Part shown: piece by piece, positions 1-9,614 of the stretch
Position numbering within the stretch: the stretch's first letter is position 1
Layout of the letters: every line of letters begins with the position of its first letter
Source: Verrucomicrobiales bacterium
GTDB taxonomy: Bacteria; Verrucomicrobiota; Verrucomicrobiia; Limisphaerales; CANJXF01
NCBI GenBank assembly: GCA_947478865.1
Contig: CANJXF010000017.1
Location: forward strand, 1-64,000
Direction: 5' to 3'
DNA length: 64,000 nucleotides
Made by a program: the position numbers and the translations under genes
Notes under the pieces: generated by a model
The model's database searches: none
The model's input: only the letters and a program-made list of their open reading frames with translations
Told to the model about the DNA's origin: nothing

Positions 1-149
1 GCCAACGCCTTCTCCACCACCCGCTGCGTCAACCGCGCCACCAACCCGTTCCGACCCAACACCGCCTCCCGGCTGATCCCATTCTCCGCCAGTAACTCGT
101 CAATCAATCCATCCGCTCTTCTCCTCGCTTCTTTCTGCTCTTTGGTCAT
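1..149 (-). CDS. IS256-family transposase, N-terminal fragment cut by window edge
   Basis: Reading the minus strand from the ATG at 149-147 gives 49 uninterrupted codons starting MTKEQKEARRRADGLIDELL and continuing with a GRNGLVARLTQRVVEKAL block. This charged start, followed by LLAE.G....AVLGRNGLV and a run toward the left edge, resembles the N-terminus of IS256-type (mutator-like, DDE) transposases. The catalytic residues would lie outside the window. Only 18 bases separate its start from the stop codon of the RCC1-repeat gene, which leaves little room for the usual terminal inverted repeat. The element may therefore be degenerate, or it may have landed in the end of that gene. Family assignment is inferred from the short N-terminus only. 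Confidence 0.65.
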   Translation of the reverse strand, partial: MTKEQKEARRRADGLIDELLAENGISREAVLGRNGLVARLTQRVVEKAL

Positions 150-167
150 GTCTGCTTTTTCCTCCAG

Positions 168-2009
168 TTATAACCCAAACACAATCTTTCTGATACGCTC
201 GCATCCAGCCACACTCGGCATCCAACCATCTTGTGGGCCGCCTAGATCACCAATTAAATCCACATGGTTGCCGCCGACATCAAAAAGGCTGATTGCTGAA
301 ACGGCGACGTGGTCGTTGGCGTTTGTGGCGAATGGCAACACCGTTTTCAACACCGCCTCGCGTTTGAAATCGTCACTGTGTCCCCAAGGATGAGCGCAGG
401 TCTTGCTCATCCAGTCCAAGTGTTTAAGGGCGTAAAGTTGATTTGTCGTGTTTGCTTCCCGAAGCAGAAGGTTCAGCTCAATCCAGTGCGCATCTTTTAC
501 GGAGTGGCTGCTCAGTGGGCGAGCATCAAGCGTGTGAAGAACACCTTCGTCATCTTGGATTGGAAAATCTGCAATTTGTCGAAATACCTCTGGCTTGGAA
601 TGGTGACCAGGAGGAGGCGCATAGTATTTGTCGGGCTTGTCGGTTTTCGCAGCAAAAATGAGATAAGACTTTCCTGGTTCCATTTGGTGAAAAGCAGGCG
701 GATGCGCGCCACTCCATCCATGTCCTCCAGGAAGCCATCCAGAGTAATGTTGGAAAACAATGAGATTGGTCGGAACGACCCCTTTTATGGTAGAAATGAC
801 TTTGAGCTTGGTCGCATGCACCGACATATCCGAGACTCGAAACGCCGCATTGGTGATTTGCTCGGTGGAAAGAACCTGTCCTTTGAAAATCAAATCCGCT
901 TGTCGATCCATTTCTTCCAATCGACCATGGGGTTGAACGAAAACAGTCGGCGGTATGCTTCCAGTAGTAACTGCCAGGCTAACCATGCCGTCCGAAGCGA
1001 TTGCGACGACATTGCTTAATCCTGCGGGCACCGAGGTTTGACCGTTAGCGTTGCTGCCCCAGGCGACCACGGTTCCATCTTTTTTAAGGGCTAAACTGAC
1101 GCTCCAACCGGCAGCAATTGTGCTGACGTTGCAAAGATCTGCAGGCACGGTTGATTCGCCGCTGGAATTGTTTCCCCATGCAACGACGGTGCCGTTTCTA
1201 GCGAGTGCGAGACAATGGCCCCCTCCGCATGTGAGAGCCGCCACATTGCTCAGAGCATTTCCGCCAACCATAACCGGATCGGCCGAAGTGTAGTCATATG
1301 GTGTTTTCCGGCTCTCGCCTCCCATATCAATTGCGATGGTTCTCTTACCAGCTTGGGTTACGATGGGTTCCGCTGGCGGTCGGCCCGGCGTCTGGAATCC
1401 CAATCTTAAAACTGTCCCATCGGCCTTGAGGATCATAGGCGTGAAATCCATTGAGGCCACACCGACCACATTCCTCAAGACTTGCCCGCGGACTCTTACT
1501 GGAAGAACTGGCGCTGGATTATCCAAGCGCATTCCGACCAATGTGCCGTCTGTTTTTAAAGCCAAATAGCTTCTATAGCCTGCCCATGCGATTGCGGTGA
1601 CATTGGTTAAACCGGCAACCACGTTTTGCTCGTCTTCGTCGGCACCCCACCTGACTACCGTTCCATCACGTCTAATCGCCCAAGCAGAACCCCCTTCGAG
1701 CGAAATCGAGACAACATTGCTCAGACCAGCGGGCATTTTACCCCAAGGATAAGGTTCGTTACCAAACTCGATTATTGTGCCGTCATTTTTGAGCGCCAGT
1801 CCTTGTGAATTTCGAACGGCAACCGTAACCACATTACTCAGCCTGTCGCTGCCAATCTCAATCACACCATTGGTGTGTTCGGAATAAATTCGTTCAGCGG
1901 AAACAACCTTTCCCCACCATACGACTTGTCCACTGGGCGAGTCTGCCTGACAAAACTGGTTGAGTAGTGCAAAGCACAAGACCACTTGAAGAACCCGAAG
2001 CGCTTTCAT
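168..2009 (-). CDS. Secreted RCC1-repeat protein with C-terminal NTR/TIMP-like region
   Basis: The 613-residue protein begins with a signal peptide (hydrophobic stretch about residues 5-22, cleavage near CQADS). Residues about 25-360 hold repeats of the type LSNV..IA.G...LALK.DGTVVAWG, the signature of RCC1 beta-propeller blades. These are common in exported Verrucomicrobia proteins of unknown role. The last 240 residues change character: ADLIFKGQVLS, a later LKVISTIKGVV segment and a PGKSYLIFA segment resemble NTR/TIMP-like secreted domains. That last point is my inference. The gene ends 18 bases from the transposase fragment, so its C-terminus could have been altered by insertion. Function unknown. 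Confidence 0.8.
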   Translation of the reverse strand: MKALRVLQVVLCFALLNQFCQADSPSGQVVWWGKVVSAERIYSEHTNGVIEIGSDRLSNVVTVAVRNSQGLALKNDGTIIEFGNEPYPWGKMPAGLSNVVSISLEGGSAWAIRRDGTVVRWGADEDEQNVVAGLTNVTAIAWAGYRSYLALKTDGTLVGMRLDNPAPVLPVRVRGQVLRNVVGVASMDFTPMILKADGTVLRLGFQTPGRPPAEPIVTQAGKRTIAIDMGGESRKTPYDYTSADPVMVGGNALSNVAALTCGGGHCLALARNGTVVAWGNNSSGESTVPADLCNVSTIAAGWSVSLALKKDGTVVAWGSNANGQTSVPAGLSNVVAIASDGMVSLAVTTGSIPPTVFVQPHGRLEEMDRQADLIFKGQVLSTEQITNAAFRVSDMSVHATKLKVISTIKGVVPTNLIVFQHYSGWLPGGHGWSGAHPPAFHQMEPGKSYLIFAAKTDKPDKYYAPPPGHHSKPEVFRQIADFPIQDDEGVLHTLDARPLSSHSVKDAHWIELNLLLREANTTNQLYALKHLDWMSKTCAHPWGHSDDFKREAVLKTVLPFATNANDHVAVSAISLFDVGGNHVDLIGDLGGPQDGWMPSVAGCERIRKIVFGL

Positions 2010-2178
2010 ACGCTAAGACTGAACCTTTTTCCTGTTTCGCCAAAGCTTCTTTCCCCAGACGAGCGTCTCGCAAATCAAATCATCGGGCTGAACATTTTTT
2101 GTAGGCGCAGCCCGCAAAAATCAATCTTGGAATGATTATTTAGTGATTATTGGTGCTACAGTTTCGGTTTGCGCCGCT

Positions 2179-3090
2179 TTATCGCGGCTCAGGCGCGAGA
2201 TCGAGTTCGCCAGCGCGATCGAGTCGCGTGATCTCGGCGGTGTAGCCCTGCCGGAACGTCGGATATTTAAACTGGTAACCGAGTTCCATTTTCAGTTTGC
2301 GATTGGAAATTTTCTTCTGCGTGACGCCGCGCTTGCTTTGCGCCACGTCTTCCTCGGCGGAAAAAGGCGGCATGTATTTGCCTAGCGTTTCCGAAAGCCA
2401 GCGGAAGAAATGGATCTGTGCCACCGGTTCGTCATCGACGGCGTTGTAAACTTCTCCCGGCCGGCCGTTCTTCAGCGCGGCGATGATCGCACCGACCACG
2501 TCGTCCCGGTGAATCATGTTGATCAACCGCTCTCCTTTGCCCGCAATCTTCGCTTCATTGCGGCAATACTGCTGGAACAAATGGCCGCGATCCGGGCCGT
2601 AAATTCCAGCGACGCGCAAAATCACGGCTGGAAAATTTTTCTGCTGCGCGGCATCGAAAAGAACCTTTTCCGTCTGGACCAAAATCTTCCCCGTGTCGGT
2701 CTGCGGTTCGGTGGGGCTGCTCTCCTTGACGAGCGATCCGTCGTTCTGTCCATAAACACCGGTGCTGCTCGTGTAGACGAATTTTTTCGGCGGATTGGCA
2801 CTGAGCCAATCGATCAAATGGCGCGTGCCATTCAGATAAACCTGTTCGTATTCGGCGGCGCCACCGCGACTTGATGCGACGGTATTGATCACCCAATCGA
2901 ACGGGCCCGTTAATTTGTCCAAATCTTCCCGGCGTGAAATATCGGCAACCAGCGGATGAATGCCCGCCGCCTTCAACTCCGCATCAGCATCGGTCGATCG
3001 ACGGACGCCAAAAACTTCGTGGCCCAGCCGAGCCAGTTCCGCGCCGAGAGGAATGCCAACGTAACCGCAGCCGATGATTAAAACTCGCAT
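2179..3090 (-). CDS. NAD-dependent epimerase/dehydratase family protein (YeeZ-like SDR)
   Basis: The extended short-chain dehydrogenase fold shows an N-terminal Rossmann motif, MRVLIIGCGYVGIPLG (GxxGxxG type). It is followed by a conserved TSSTGVYG segment containing the serine and tyrosine region, and by RVAGIYGP. The C-terminal half has the HRDDVVGAI and YNAVDDEP segments usual in sugar-nucleotide epimerase-like proteins. I chose the ATG at 3090 rather than the upstream one at 3132 because the Rossmann strand starts immediately after it; this gives 303 residues. The substrate cannot be predicted. The gene stands alone on the minus strand, divergent from the pseudopilin-like gene. Confidence 0.8.
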   Translation of the reverse strand: MRVLIIGCGYVGIPLGAELARLGHEVFGVRRSTDADAELKAAGIHPLVADISRREDLDKLTGPFDWVINTVASSRGGAAEYEQVYLNGTRHLIDWLSANPPKKFVYTSSTGVYGQNDGSLVKESSPTEPQTDTGKILVQTEKVLFDAAQQKNFPAVILRVAGIYGPDRGHLFQQYCRNEAKIAGKGERLINMIHRDDVVGAIIAALKNGRPGEVYNAVDDEPVAQIHFFRWLSETLGKYMPPFSAEEDVAQSKRGVTQKKISNRKLKMELGYQFKYPTFRQGYTAEITRLDRAGELDLAPEPR

Positions 3091-3177
3091 TGAAACAGTT
3101 AAACGCAAAGGTGCCAGTGAGCAAAGACGCAAACAGGGTTTGTGAGATGGTCGTTGAATGTTAGCTTGAAGCCGCTG

Positions 3178-3789
3178 ATGAAAAAGTGGTCAAAAAGAAA
3201 GCGGTGGCTGGTAAGCATTGCAACTAGTGTTGCGATCGTATTGCTACTTTCTCTGGGAGGTTTTTTCGCTATTGCTTACTTCAACCTTTTTCATGCGCAC
3301 GAACACTGCATCAAGAACACTGGTTTAAGTCTTAGAATTTATGCTGGCGACCACGAAGGTAATTTTCCGTTCCACACCAATGGATTTGGCGATGCGCTCG
3401 CGGTGTTGGTAAAGGAATGTTCTCCGGATTTTATCGGTATCGCCACCGCGCCGGGAGATAATGGAGAGTTGCTGAAAGAGTGCGTCCGGACGGGATCGCA
3501 CATGCCAGATGACCGCTGCACGCGCATGTATGTGCAGGGCCTGAGGGAAGCCGGCAACCGGGAAATTGCGATGGTTTTTGACCGTTACCCAACACGGGGC
3601 GGAGATCATTTTCGCAAGCCGTGGGGGGAATGGTTGAGGGAAGTGTGCCTCGCAGACGGGAGTATGCAGGTCATCAAAGAAGAGGACTGGCCAGCGTTTC
3701 AGACAAAGCAAATCGGGCTATTATTAGCCGAAGGCTTCACCCGGGCGGACGCAGAGAAGATCTACATGCCGATGCCAAAATTAAAATGA
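3178..3789 (+). CDS. Membrane-anchored pseudopilin-like protein of unknown function
   Basis: This 203-residue protein has a basic start (MKKWSKRKRW) and one hydrophobic segment, about residues 10-32. A short block then reads CIKNTGLSLRIYAGDHEGNFP, closely resembling the C..NL.Q.G.....YA.D..G.FP block that follows the helix of PVC-group pseudopilins. It lacks the G-FTLIE prepilin peptidase site, so it is probably a signal-anchored relative rather than a processed pilin. The ATG at 3178 sits directly before the basic residues; a GTG at 3142 is possible. Its stop overlaps the start of the U32 gene by four bases (ATGA), indicating translational coupling. Confidence 0.6.
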   Translation: MKKWSKRKRWLVSIATSVAIVLLLSLGGFFAIAYFNLFHAHEHCIKNTGLSLRIYAGDHEGNFPFHTNGFGDALAVLVKECSPDFIGIATAPGDNGELLKECVRTGSHMPDDRCTRMYVQGLREAGNREIAMVFDRYPTRGGDHFRKPWGEWLREVCLADGSMQVIKEEDWPAFQTKQIGLLLAEGFTRADAEKIYMPMPKLK

Positions 3790-6443
3790 GCAAAATCACG
3801 CCGATCGAACCTGTGACAGTTGACCAGACAGGCCCAAAACCGCGACGGGTGCCTGAGCTGCTGGCGCCGGCCGGAGATTGGGAATGCGCCAAGGCCGCAG
3901 TCGAGAATGGTGCCGACGCGATTTATTTCGGTTTGGAAAAATTCAACGCGCGGATGCGGGCACACAATTTCACCGCCGCCGATTTGCCAAAGTTGATGGA
4001 GTTTTTGCATCGGCGCGGAGTGAAAGGCTACGTCACTTTCAACACGCTGGTTTTCGCCAATGAGTTGGACGATGCGGAAGATTATTTGCGCTCCATTATT
4101 TCTGCGGGAGTGGATGCCGCGATCGTTCAGGACGTCGGCATCTGCCGATTGATCCGAAAACTCTCGCCCGATTTTCCGATTCATAGCTCCACGCAGATGA
4201 CCATCACCAGCGCCGCAGGTGTGGAGTTTGCAAAGGAGTTGGGCTGCAATCTCGTGGTGCTCGCCCGCGAATGTTCCATCAAGGAAATTGAGAAGATTGG
4301 TCAAGCGACGAATGTCGAAGGCCGAGCGCTGGAGATTTCACACGGCGACCTTCCCTCGACGCTCAACGATCAACGCGCGACAACCTTGCCATTGGAAGTG
4401 TTTGTCCACGGTGCATTGTGCGTCGCTTATTCGGGCCAGTGTTTGACCAGCGAATCGCTCGGCGGGCGCTCGGCGAATCGGGGGGAATGTGCTCAGGCGT
4501 GTCGCATGCCTTATGATTTGATTTCAGATGGCGAAACGGTTCCGCTCGGCGACAAGCGCTATTTGCTGAGCCCGCAGGATTTGGCCGGATTGGAAATCCT
4601 GCCCCATCTCGTGGGCGCCGGAGTGAGTTCGTTGAAGATCGAAGGCCGGCTGAAGACGCCGGAATACGTCGCGAACATTACGCGCGTTTATCGGAGCGCT
4701 CTCGACAAACTGGTCAGGATCGATCCGGCGCCGATGCAAAAATCTGAATCCAGCAAAGTCAGGGACGCGCTGGAACGTGTCCCCACCGAATCACGTTACG
4801 ATTTGGAAATGGGTTTTTCGCGCGGCCTCTACACCGGTTGGTTTGAAGGAATCAACAACCAGAAACTCGTCCACGCCCGCTTTGGAAAAAAGCGCGGCGT
4901 GTTCCTGGGCGAAGTGCAGAAGATTCAGGGCGAGAAAGTCTTGCTTAAACTCGAAGCGCCGTTGAAGCCGGGCGACGGAATTGTTTTCGACGCGGGCCGA
5001 CCCGATGAAAAAGAAGAAGGCGGACGCGTTTACGAGGTTCAAACCAGCGGCCAACAGGTCGCCCTCGCGTTCGGTTGGGGCAACCTGGATTTCAGCCGCA
5101 TTCATGTCGGCGACAAAGTTTGGAAAACGAGCGATCCTGAACTCGACAAACGACTGCGCCAAACATTTGCGGGCGAGTTGCCGCAGTTTCACCGCGACAT
5201 CGAGATCGAAGTTCACGGGAGCGTCGGTCTGCCGCTCACGCTCATTCTGCGTGACGAAGTTGGCCATGTCGTAAAAGAGAATTCGGCCAAACCGTTGGAG
5301 CGAGCTGAAAAACGCCCGCTGACCGCCGAATTGTTGCGCGAGCAGTTTGGCCGGTTGGGTGGCACGCCATTTAAATTGGGTGCCCTGAAGAACTTTTTGG
5401 AAGGCGAAGTCATTTTGCCGATGAGCGAGATGAACCGGCTGCGGCGCGAAGCGGTCAGCCAATTGGAAGCGTTGCGAGCGCAGCCAAAGAAATGGATTCT
5501 AAATCACCACAAAGGTGCAGAGTCATTGAGCGGGAAAATGGCGTCGAGCGACTCCGCATCTCCGCGACTGCCCGGTTCAGACTCCGCCGATTTGATTGTC
5601 CTCGTTCGCAATATGGCGCAACTGGAGGCGACACTGCGCTGCGGTGTCCGAACCATTTACTGCGAATTTGAAGATCCAAAAAAATATCGCGAAGCCGTTC
5701 GCATGGCGCATGAATCCTTTGGCTGTTCTGATCCGGAAAAAACAATTTGGGTCGCGCCGCCGCGCATTTTCAAAACCGGCGAAGAATGGACATTGAACCA
5801 GGTTCGCTCGTGCAATGCCGACGGATACTTGGTTCGCAATTATGATCACTTGAAGTTTTTCGCCGATTGCCGACGCGTGGGAGACTTTTCCCTGAACATC
5901 GCGAATTCGCTCACCGCAGAATATTTCAAAAACAAATTTACGCTGGAACGACTCACGGCGTCATACGACTTAAACTTCACGCAACTCGAAGCGCTGGTGA
6001 AATCGGCGCCGCCGGAATGGTTTGAGATTACGATCCACCAACACATGCCGATGTTTCACATGGAGCATTGTGTTTTTTGCGCGTTTCTTTCCAAAGGCAC
6101 AGACTTCACGAACTGCGGCCGGCCCTGCGACACGCACGATGTTAAGCTTCGCGACCGCGTCGGCATGGAACATCCGCTCAAGGCTGATGTGGGATGTCGC
6201 AACACCGTTTTCAACGCGCGCGCGCAGACGGGCGCTGAATATGTTGCGCGTCTGATGGAACTTGGCGTCCGGCAATTCCGAATCGAGTTCGTTAACGAAT
6301 CGCCTGAGGACGTGGTGCAAACCGTTTCCAAATATCGCGCGCTGTTGCGTGGCGAAATCGCCGGTTCAAAGGTGTGGCGCGAATTGAAATTGCAAAACCA
6401 ACTCGGCGTCACGCGCGGGCAGATGGAAAAAGCTGAGAATTAG
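3786..6443 (+). CDS. U32-family peptidase / RlhA-like 23S rRNA modification protein
   Basis: The 885-residue protein opens with the U32 core: PELLAPAGDWECAKAAVENG, DAIYFGLEKFNAR, GVKGYVTFNTLVFANEL and IHSSTQMTI. Cysteine-rich segments follow (SLGGRSANRGECAQACRMPY, then SLKIEGRLK). A DUF3656-like part lies around residues 460-610 (LTLILRDEVGHVV, GTPFKLGALKNF). The last third resembles a second U32-type half containing HMPMFHMEHCVFCAFLS, with further cysteines. E. coli RlhA (YdcP), made of U32 plus DUF3656, is needed for 5-hydroxycytidine in 23S rRNA; that role is inferred here. The start at 3786 overlaps the upstream stop by four bases and agrees with where homology begins. Confidence 0.85.
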   Translation: MSKITPIEPVTVDQTGPKPRRVPELLAPAGDWECAKAAVENGADAIYFGLEKFNARMRAHNFTAADLPKLMEFLHRRGVKGYVTFNTLVFANELDDAEDYLRSIISAGVDAAIVQDVGICRLIRKLSPDFPIHSSTQMTITSAAGVEFAKELGCNLVVLARECSIKEIEKIGQATNVEGRALEISHGDLPSTLNDQRATTLPLEVFVHGALCVAYSGQCLTSESLGGRSANRGECAQACRMPYDLISDGETVPLGDKRYLLSPQDLAGLEILPHLVGAGVSSLKIEGRLKTPEYVANITRVYRSALDKLVRIDPAPMQKSESSKVRDALERVPTESRYDLEMGFSRGLYTGWFEGINNQKLVHARFGKKRGVFLGEVQKIQGEKVLLKLEAPLKPGDGIVFDAGRPDEKEEGGRVYEVQTSGQQVALAFGWGNLDFSRIHVGDKVWKTSDPELDKRLRQTFAGELPQFHRDIEIEVHGSVGLPLTLILRDEVGHVVKENSAKPLERAEKRPLTAELLREQFGRLGGTPFKLGALKNFLEGEVILPMSEMNRLRREAVSQLEALRAQPKKWILNHHKGAESLSGKMASSDSASPRLPGSDSADLIVLVRNMAQLEATLRCGVRTIYCEFEDPKKYREAVRMAHESFGCSDPEKTIWVAPPRIFKTGEEWTLNQVRSCNADGYLVRNYDHLKFFADCRRVGDFSLNIANSLTAEYFKNKFTLERLTASYDLNFTQLEALVKSAPPEWFEITIHQHMPMFHMEHCVFCAFLSKGTDFTNCGRPCDTHDVKLRDRVGMEHPLKADVGCRNTVFNARAQTGAEYVARLMELGVRQFRIEFVNESPEDVVQTVSKYRALLRGEIAGSKVWRELKLQNQLGVTRGQMEKAEN

Positions 6444-6468
6444 CCGGCCGGCCCGCGGCTAATTTTTT
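6440..6468 (+). terminator. Rho-independent terminator after the U32 gene
   Basis: A seven-base stem, TTAGCCG (6440-6446) with CGGCTAA (6456-6462), is followed by six T. It overlaps the stop codon of the U32 gene and that of the convergent M16 gene, so it may serve both directions. Confidence 0.7.
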
Positions 6469-7979
6469 GTCATCGGCTTCATCGTCAGCGGATCGCGCAA
6501 CGGCAAGTCCACAATGCGACCGCCAGCCAATTCCTTTAGAGAAACCGGGTGGTCCGGATGCCCTTTTAGAATTTCCTCTTTTTGCCCGACCACCAAAATC
6601 GCGAGCTTCTCGGCCAGTAAATATTTTTTGGCAACGCGCTGCGCTTGCTCCTTGGAAACCGCGTTGAGCCGTGAGCGATAGTTTTTCCAATAATCGGGAT
6701 TCCTGGCATAGCGCCCGGTGAATTCATCCTGCGCAAAAGTGTTGGCAACCTGGGTTTTTGTCGCAAAAGCGCGGGGAAACCGTTCGATGAATGATTGTTT
6801 GCTCGTGTTTAACTCTTCATCGGTCGGCAACTTCGCGGCCATTTGCTTCATTTCATCGAGCACGATGGAAATGGCATAAGCGACGGTGCGAGACTTGGAT
6901 TGAAATCCGGCCGTGAAAGTCAATGGATAGTAAATCCCGCCCTGGAAACTGGAACCCGCCGAGTAAGCGAGCCCTTCGTCTGAACGAACCCGATTCATAA
7001 TGTGCGAGGTGAACCCGCCGCCGCCAAGTATATCGTTCATGATCACTCCAGCGAAATAATCCGGATCATCGCGCATGATCCCGGGCAAAAGAATTGAAAC
7101 GCGGCCTTGGTTCACATCCTTGTCCACGAGGTAAACGCCTGGTGCGGCAAACACGGTGTTGGTTGGAATTTCGGCCGGTTTGTCCCCGACGAAAGGCCAG
7201 TCGGCGAACAGCTTCTCCAGTTTTTCCACCATTTGCGCACGATCGAAATCGCCATTCACGGCCACCACGAAATTAGCTGGATAAAACCATTTGCGATGAA
7301 AGGTTTCGATGTCGGAGCGGGTAATGCCTTGAACAGACGCTTCGGTCGAATGGCGGTTCACCCAAAAGTTTTCACCGAACGCAAGGAAGCCGCGTTCGCG
7401 CGATTCGATGGCCGAGGATTCATCGTTGCGCTGCCGCATCGATTGCATGGTTTGATCTTTGACCAGCGCGAGTTTGTTCTCCTGAAAGCGCGGAGCAGTG
7501 AGCGCTTCGCGCAAAATGCCGAGACCTTCTTCAAGATCTTTGGACAAAAGATTAAGGCTGACACTGCCCTGAGTGTCTCCGACAGATGAGTTCAATTGCG
7601 CCGCGAGAAAAGCCAGGCGCTCTTCGAGATCCTCGGCGGTTTTGGATTTCGTTCCGCCGCGTGCAATCAGGTAACCGGTGATTCCCGCCAGACCCTCTTT
7701 GCCCACGGGAACCAGATAATCCCCGGTTCGCACATAGATAACGATGTTTACGAGCGGTAATTCGCGGTCGGGAACCACGTAGGCAATCGGCCCATTCTTT
7801 AATTGGACGCGGTAATCCGCGGGATTTGGCGGATCATATTTCAGAGGAGGAAACGTGAGTTTCTCGGGACGACTCGGAATCGTAGCGTCCGTAGATTTCG
7901 TTTGGGCACGCAATCCGGTCGTTCCAAAAATAGCAAAAGCGCAAATAAGAGTAAGAGCGCGAGAAGAAAGCGGTTTCAT
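6459..7979 (-). CDS. M16-family metallopeptidase-like subunit lacking the zinc motif
   Basis: The 506-residue protein has a signal peptide (residues 1-25, ending LRAQ) and the two-lobed M16 architecture. The position where active members carry HxxEH instead reads [14 protein letters not shown], so the zinc ligands are missing. The C-terminal lobe contains RVSILLPGI and [18 protein letters not shown], typical of the substrate-binding half. It lies directly downstream of the active M16 gene with a four-base ATGA overlap. M16 enzymes often work as a catalytic plus non-catalytic pair (as in mitochondrial processing peptidase), and that is the likely arrangement in this periplasm. Confidence 0.88.
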   Translation of the reverse strand: MKPLSSRALTLICAFAIFGTTGLRAQTKSTDATIPSRPEKLTFPPLKYDPPNPADYRVQLKNGPIAYVVPDRELPLVNIVIYVRTGDYLVPVGKEGLAGITGYLIARGGTKSKTAEDLEERLAFLAAQLNSSVGDTQGSVSLNLLSKDLEEGLGILREALTAPRFQENKLALVKDQTMQSMRQRNDESSAIESRERGFLAFGENFWVNRHSTEASVQGITRSDIETFHRKWFYPANFVVAVNGDFDRAQMVEKLEKLFADWPFVGDKPAEIPTNTVFAAPGVYLVDKDVNQGRVSILLPGIMRDDPDYFAGVIMNDILGGGGFTSHIMNRVRSDEGLAYSAGSSFQGGIYYPLTFTAGFQSKSRTVAYAISIVLDEMKQMAAKLPTDEELNTSKQSFIERFPRAFATKTQVANTFAQDEFTGRYARNPDYWKNYRSRLNAVSKEQAQRVAKKYLLAEKLAILVVGQKEEILKGHPDHPVSLKELAGGRIVDLPLRDPLTMKPMTKN

Positions 7980-9532
7980 TTCTGTTTCGGGGAGACGTTT
8001 TGAGCGGCGGTTGCCGAAGGTTTGGTTCCTTTGCGCGTGTAGGTTGCAACCGCGCGATTTTCTTTCGTGAAATATTGATTGGCCACCCGCTTGAGGTCGG
8101 CAGCGGTGACCGCCTGAATCTTCGCGTTGGCTTCATTGATTTCCTTCCAATTACCCAATCCATCGTAGTGCAGGAGTTGCATGAGAATGGGCGTGTTCGA
8201 ACTCAATTTGCGATATTCATTCGCGGCAAAATTATTTTTCACCTTCTGCAATTCTTCCGCCGGAACCTCCTCGGTTTTGAGCTTCTCCAATTCCGCGTAA
8301 AGTTTTTGTTCCACCTGTTCGGGCGTGTGTCCGTCCTTGGCTTCGCCGCCGATGTTGTAGTAGCCAGCCCACTTGCGTGGATCCTGCTGCGCCCAGGTCT
8401 CAGTCGCGACTTGAGAGCCGAGGACCAACCCTTTGAATAGACGGCCGGTGCGGGTGGAGAGGATTTGGGAGAGAACACTCAGCGCGTAGGAATCTCTATG
8501 CCCAAACGGCACGCTGTGCCAGAGGATGTCGACCTGCGGATTGGTTTCGGCTTCGGCATACATTCTTTTTTCCGCGACTTGTTTTACTTCAAGGGTGACG
8601 ACATCGGGCGCCGGTTTTTTTCCAGGTGGAATGCGGCCAAAATATTTCTCGGCCATTTGCGTTGCATCATCAAAACGAAAATCGCCCACAAGAATCACAG
8701 TGATGTTTTGCGGGGCGTAATAAATTCCATAAAACTCGTCCGCTTGGGCTTTGGAAATCGCCGGGATATCCGAAGGCCAACCTATCACTGGCCAGTGATA
8801 GGGGTGGGATTCCCAGAACATCGACTCGAATTCCTCGGCGAATTTTCCGAGCGGCGTTGAGTCGGTGCGCATCCGGCGCTCCTCAAACACGACGTCGCGT
8901 TCCGCATAAAATTCGCGAAAGACCGGTTGCAGCAAGCGGCCCGATTCCATCCACATCCAGAGCTCCAGTTTATTCGCAGGCACCGTGATGAAATACGCGG
9001 TCATGTCTTCACTGGTGTAAGCGTTCATGCCCGAGCCGCCCGCTGTGGTGTAAATCTTGTCGAATTCATTTTTCACCAACACCTCGCGCTGTTGTTGAAT
9101 CAGCGTTTGAAATTGTTTCTCCAATTCACGCCAGCGCGGGGTGGTGTTCTCGACTTTCGCAACGTCATCGATTTCACCGGCGCGGTACATCGCCCGCATT
9201 TTCTTTTCTTCTTCGCGCATCTCGTCGCGAATTCGCTCCTGTTCGGCGATGATCTCCAAATCCTTCTTGTAATCTTTCGTTCCAATGGTCGGCGTGCCTT
9301 TGAACATCATGTGCTCGAACAAATGCGCGATGCCAGTGATTCCGGGACGCTCGTTCGAACTGCCGACGTGCGCAACCCAACCGCCGGAAACCGTCGGCTC
9401 GTCATTTCGCTGCACGAGCAAAAGGCGCATGCCGTTGGATAATGTTTTTTCCGTGACCGGGACGCGCTGCGCATAAAGCGAAGTGAACGGCACCGCCAGG
9501 CCGAGAATGAGAATTACGAGACGCATTTGCAT
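7976..9532 (-). CDS. Periplasmic M16-family zinc metallopeptidase (catalytic subunit)
   Basis: The protein has 518 residues from the ATG at 9532 (another ATG lies six bases on), preceded by a long open frame without homology. A signal peptide covers residues 1-21 (ending LYAQ). The inverted zinc motif HLFEH is at residues 70-74, within [17 protein letters not shown]. The segment around [10 protein letters not shown] is where M16 proteins normally place the third zinc ligand and nearby conserved residues. The C-terminal lobe includes [11 protein letters not shown] and [13 protein letters not shown]. It is first in a two-gene operon with the inactive M16 partner. Role: degradation of exported peptides; the specific substrate is unknown. 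Confidence 0.9.
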   Translation of the reverse strand: MQMRLVILILGLAVPFTSLYAQRVPVTEKTLSNGMRLLLVQRNDEPTVSGGWVAHVGSSNERPGITGIAHLFEHMMFKGTPTIGTKDYKKDLEIIAEQERIRDEMREEEKKMRAMYRAGEIDDVAKVENTTPRWRELEKQFQTLIQQQREVLVKNEFDKIYTTAGGSGMNAYTSEDMTAYFITVPANKLELWMWMESGRLLQPVFREFYAERDVVFEERRMRTDSTPLGKFAEEFESMFWESHPYHWPVIGWPSDIPAISKAQADEFYGIYYAPQNITVILVGDFRFDDATQMAEKYFGRIPPGKKPAPDVVTLEVKQVAEKRMYAEAETNPQVDILWHSVPFGHRDSYALSVLSQILSTRTGRLFKGLVLGSQVATETWAQQDPRKWAGYYNIGGEAKDGHTPEQVEQKLYAELEKLKTEEVPAEELQKVKNNFAANEYRKLSSNTPILMQLLHYDGLGNWKEINEANAKIQAVTAADLKRVANQYFTKENRAVATYTRKGTKPSATAAQNVSPKQK

Positions 9533-9614
9533 TGAAAAATCAATTTTGAAAACTTTGACCAGCGAAACCGTTTTTATGTTCACGGGAGTAACCTTCGCAT
9601 TCCAAACCCTAACG

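Noticed and set aside
3101-3134. AAACGCAAAG...GCAAAGACGCAAAC repeat-like stretch upstream of the pseudopilin-like gene
   Set aside because: Resembles a widespread dispersed repeat but is too short and degenerate, and no second copy occurs here.
4791-5462. A 223-codon frame on the minus strand inside the U32 gene
   Set aside because: It mirrors the coding strand of a strongly supported gene, is rich in Arg/Gln/Phe as expected for an antisense frame and has no motif.
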